Below are positions 63,501 to 64,000 of a stretch of 64,000 bases of DNA, one piece after another (position 1 is the stretch's first letter; every line of letters begins with the position of its first letter). The notes beneath the pieces were generated by a model. That model made no database searches and was not told the origin of the DNA. It worked only from the letters and a program-made list of their open reading frames with translations. Location: contig NC_016133.3 in assembly GCF_000005505.3 (NCBI RefSeq), positions 6,262,001-6,326,000 of the forward strand. Reading direction: 5' to 3'. Origin of the DNA: Brachypodium distachyon (Eukaryota; Streptophyta; Magnoliopsida; Poales; Poaceae). The translations under genes and the position numbers were made by a program.

Positions 63501-63568
63501 GGGTGGAGAACACCAAGCGCGAGGCCGACCTCGGCCATGTCCTCAAGGAGCTCGCTCACAAGCATTGA
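57524..63568 (+). CDS. APM1: puromycin-sensitive-type M1 aminopeptidase (APM1 homologue)
   Basis: A zinc metallopeptidase of family M1 that removes N-terminal residues; Arabidopsis APM1 affects auxin transport and root development. Nineteen exons join in frame: 57524-57760, 58054-58199, 58280-58382, 58679-58865, 58983-59076, 59665-59818, 60126-60230, 60309-60425, 60648-60761, 61298-61480, 61587-61866, 61966-62087, 62182-62279, 62365-62542, 62645-62759, 62862-62929, 63027-63104, 63184-63258 and 63386-63568. The product is 878 aa, matching the family length. The substrate-anchoring GAMEN is at 278-282, and the zinc site is HELAH (314-318) with Glu337 in LNEGF, exactly HEXXH-X18-E. The C-terminal ERAP1-like helical domain spans about 550-870. 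There is no signal peptide, as expected for the cytosolic or membrane-associated form. The ATG was chosen as the first in the leader context ACCATGGCGG. Confidence 0.95.
59358..59406. mobile_element. half of a Stowaway-like MITE in an aminopeptidase intron
   Basis: TA followed by CTCCCTCCGTCCTGTATTAA and about 30 further bases resemble a Stowaway left half; no inverted right end was found before exon 6. Confidence 0.45.
60965..61175. mobile_element. Stowaway-like MITE in an aminopeptidase intron
   Basis: The left end TGTTCCATCTGTTTCAAAAT, then GTGAGGTGCCC, is inverted at the right as GGGCGCCTTATATTTTAAAG, then GGCAGGGAG and TA. It is about 211 bp, longer than the 113-bp subfamily elsewhere in the window. 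Confidence 0.65.
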
Positions 63569-63619
63569 GACCGGGCGACCTGGTTTTCCTGTGCATGTAA
63601 GATTTGTGCTACTGTACTA

Positions 63620-63732
63620 CTTGCTCTGATTCTAAATTCTTGACTCAAATTTGCCCAAATATGAATGTATCTATTCTTAAAATGCGTCTAGATATATGTA
63701 ATATTTCGACAACAATTTAGGATCGGAGGGAG
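63620..63732. mobile_element. Stowaway-like MITE in the aminopeptidase 3' UTR
   Basis: A 113-bp element between TA 63618-63619 and 63733-63734. Left end CTTGCTCTGATTCTAAATTC, right end TTTAGGATCGGAGGGAG. It is the near twin of 16000-16112. It begins about 50 bp after the aminopeptidase stop codon, so it is probably transcribed. Confidence 0.82.
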
Positions 63733-63734
63733 TA

Positions 63735-64000
63735 CTTTAGAAGAAGTTGGTAATAATAAAGGGCGGTTATACACTTGTTGCTGATTGTTCTTTGAGGCGA
63801 TTATTGCATATACCTGTTTGTCCTATTCTCTCGACGTCCCGATATATTTGCCCCGTGCTGCCCTCTGAAAGAGACGCATTTGCATTCTGCTTGCTGCCTG
63901 GCTACCCTGTGATGTTTGCTCCTTGTAATCAAGCTGCATTTCCTTTGGGATGAAAGGAACGTCGATTGTATTTGCCCCCTCATCGTGCTTTAACGAGGTG
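63735..64000. other. downstream flank to window end
   Basis: Presumed remainder of the aminopeptidase 3' UTR (ATAATAAAGG near 63750 could serve for polyadenylation) and spacer; no gene seen. Confidence 0.45.

Overview
The window looks like nuclear DNA of a grass, most likely a pooid (Brachypodium, Triticeae or a relative). The genes carry many spliced introns with GT-AG borders. Exon 1 of several genes is very GC-rich at its 5' end, as is typical of grasses. Stowaway-type miniature transposons with CTCCCTCCG termini are scattered through introns, UTRs and spacers. The LTR retrotransposon belongs to the plant Tat lineage of Ty3/gypsy. The species call is inference; no organism marker was available.

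Layout. Bases 1-228 hold the 3' side of a broken LRR receptor kinase on the minus strand. Bases 1121 to about 14292 are one large, decayed LTR retrotransposon. It has two LTRs of about 780 bp, and gag, protease, RT, RNase H, a second archaeal-type RNase H and integrase on the plus strand. It also has a separate spliced gene on the minus strand between integrase and the 3' LTR. Seven apparently intact host genes follow: a class I histone deacetylase (15221-20963, +), two related non-RD LRR-XII receptor kinases in tandem (22041-25611 and 27480-31204, +), the mRNA 3'-end/tRNA-splicing kinase homologue CLP1 (33461-37670, +), the PP2A catalytic subunit (38837-42907, -), an NSUN5/Rcm1-type rRNA cytosine-5 methyltransferase (45021-50307, +) and a GIL1-type DUF641 protein (51403-52671, -). 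An eighth, the puromycin-sensitive-type M1 aminopeptidase (57524-63568, +), completes the set. Exon borders were derived by hand from splice signals and frame continuity. The PP2A (306 aa), histone deacetylase (518 aa) and aminopeptidase (878 aa) models have lengths normal for their families.

The genes are functionally unrelated housekeeping or signalling genes, as in an ordinary euchromatic grass segment; there is no operon-like logic. The exception is the receptor-kinase group: two intact copies plus one inverted, truncated copy about 22 kb away, which suggests a local, turning-over immune-receptor cluster.

The most unusual item is the antisense gene inside the retrotransposon. It has at least three short introns whose removal joins open frames exactly, its own TATA-like box and a plausible leader intron. 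Its N-terminal half resembles the 'putative gypsy-type transposon' domain and its C-terminal part is coiled-coil. Other points worth checking are a GC-AG intron in CLP1, an altered glycine loop in the first receptor kinase, an exact 133-bp tandem duplication in a histone deacetylase intron, nested Stowaway elements and a small Helitron.
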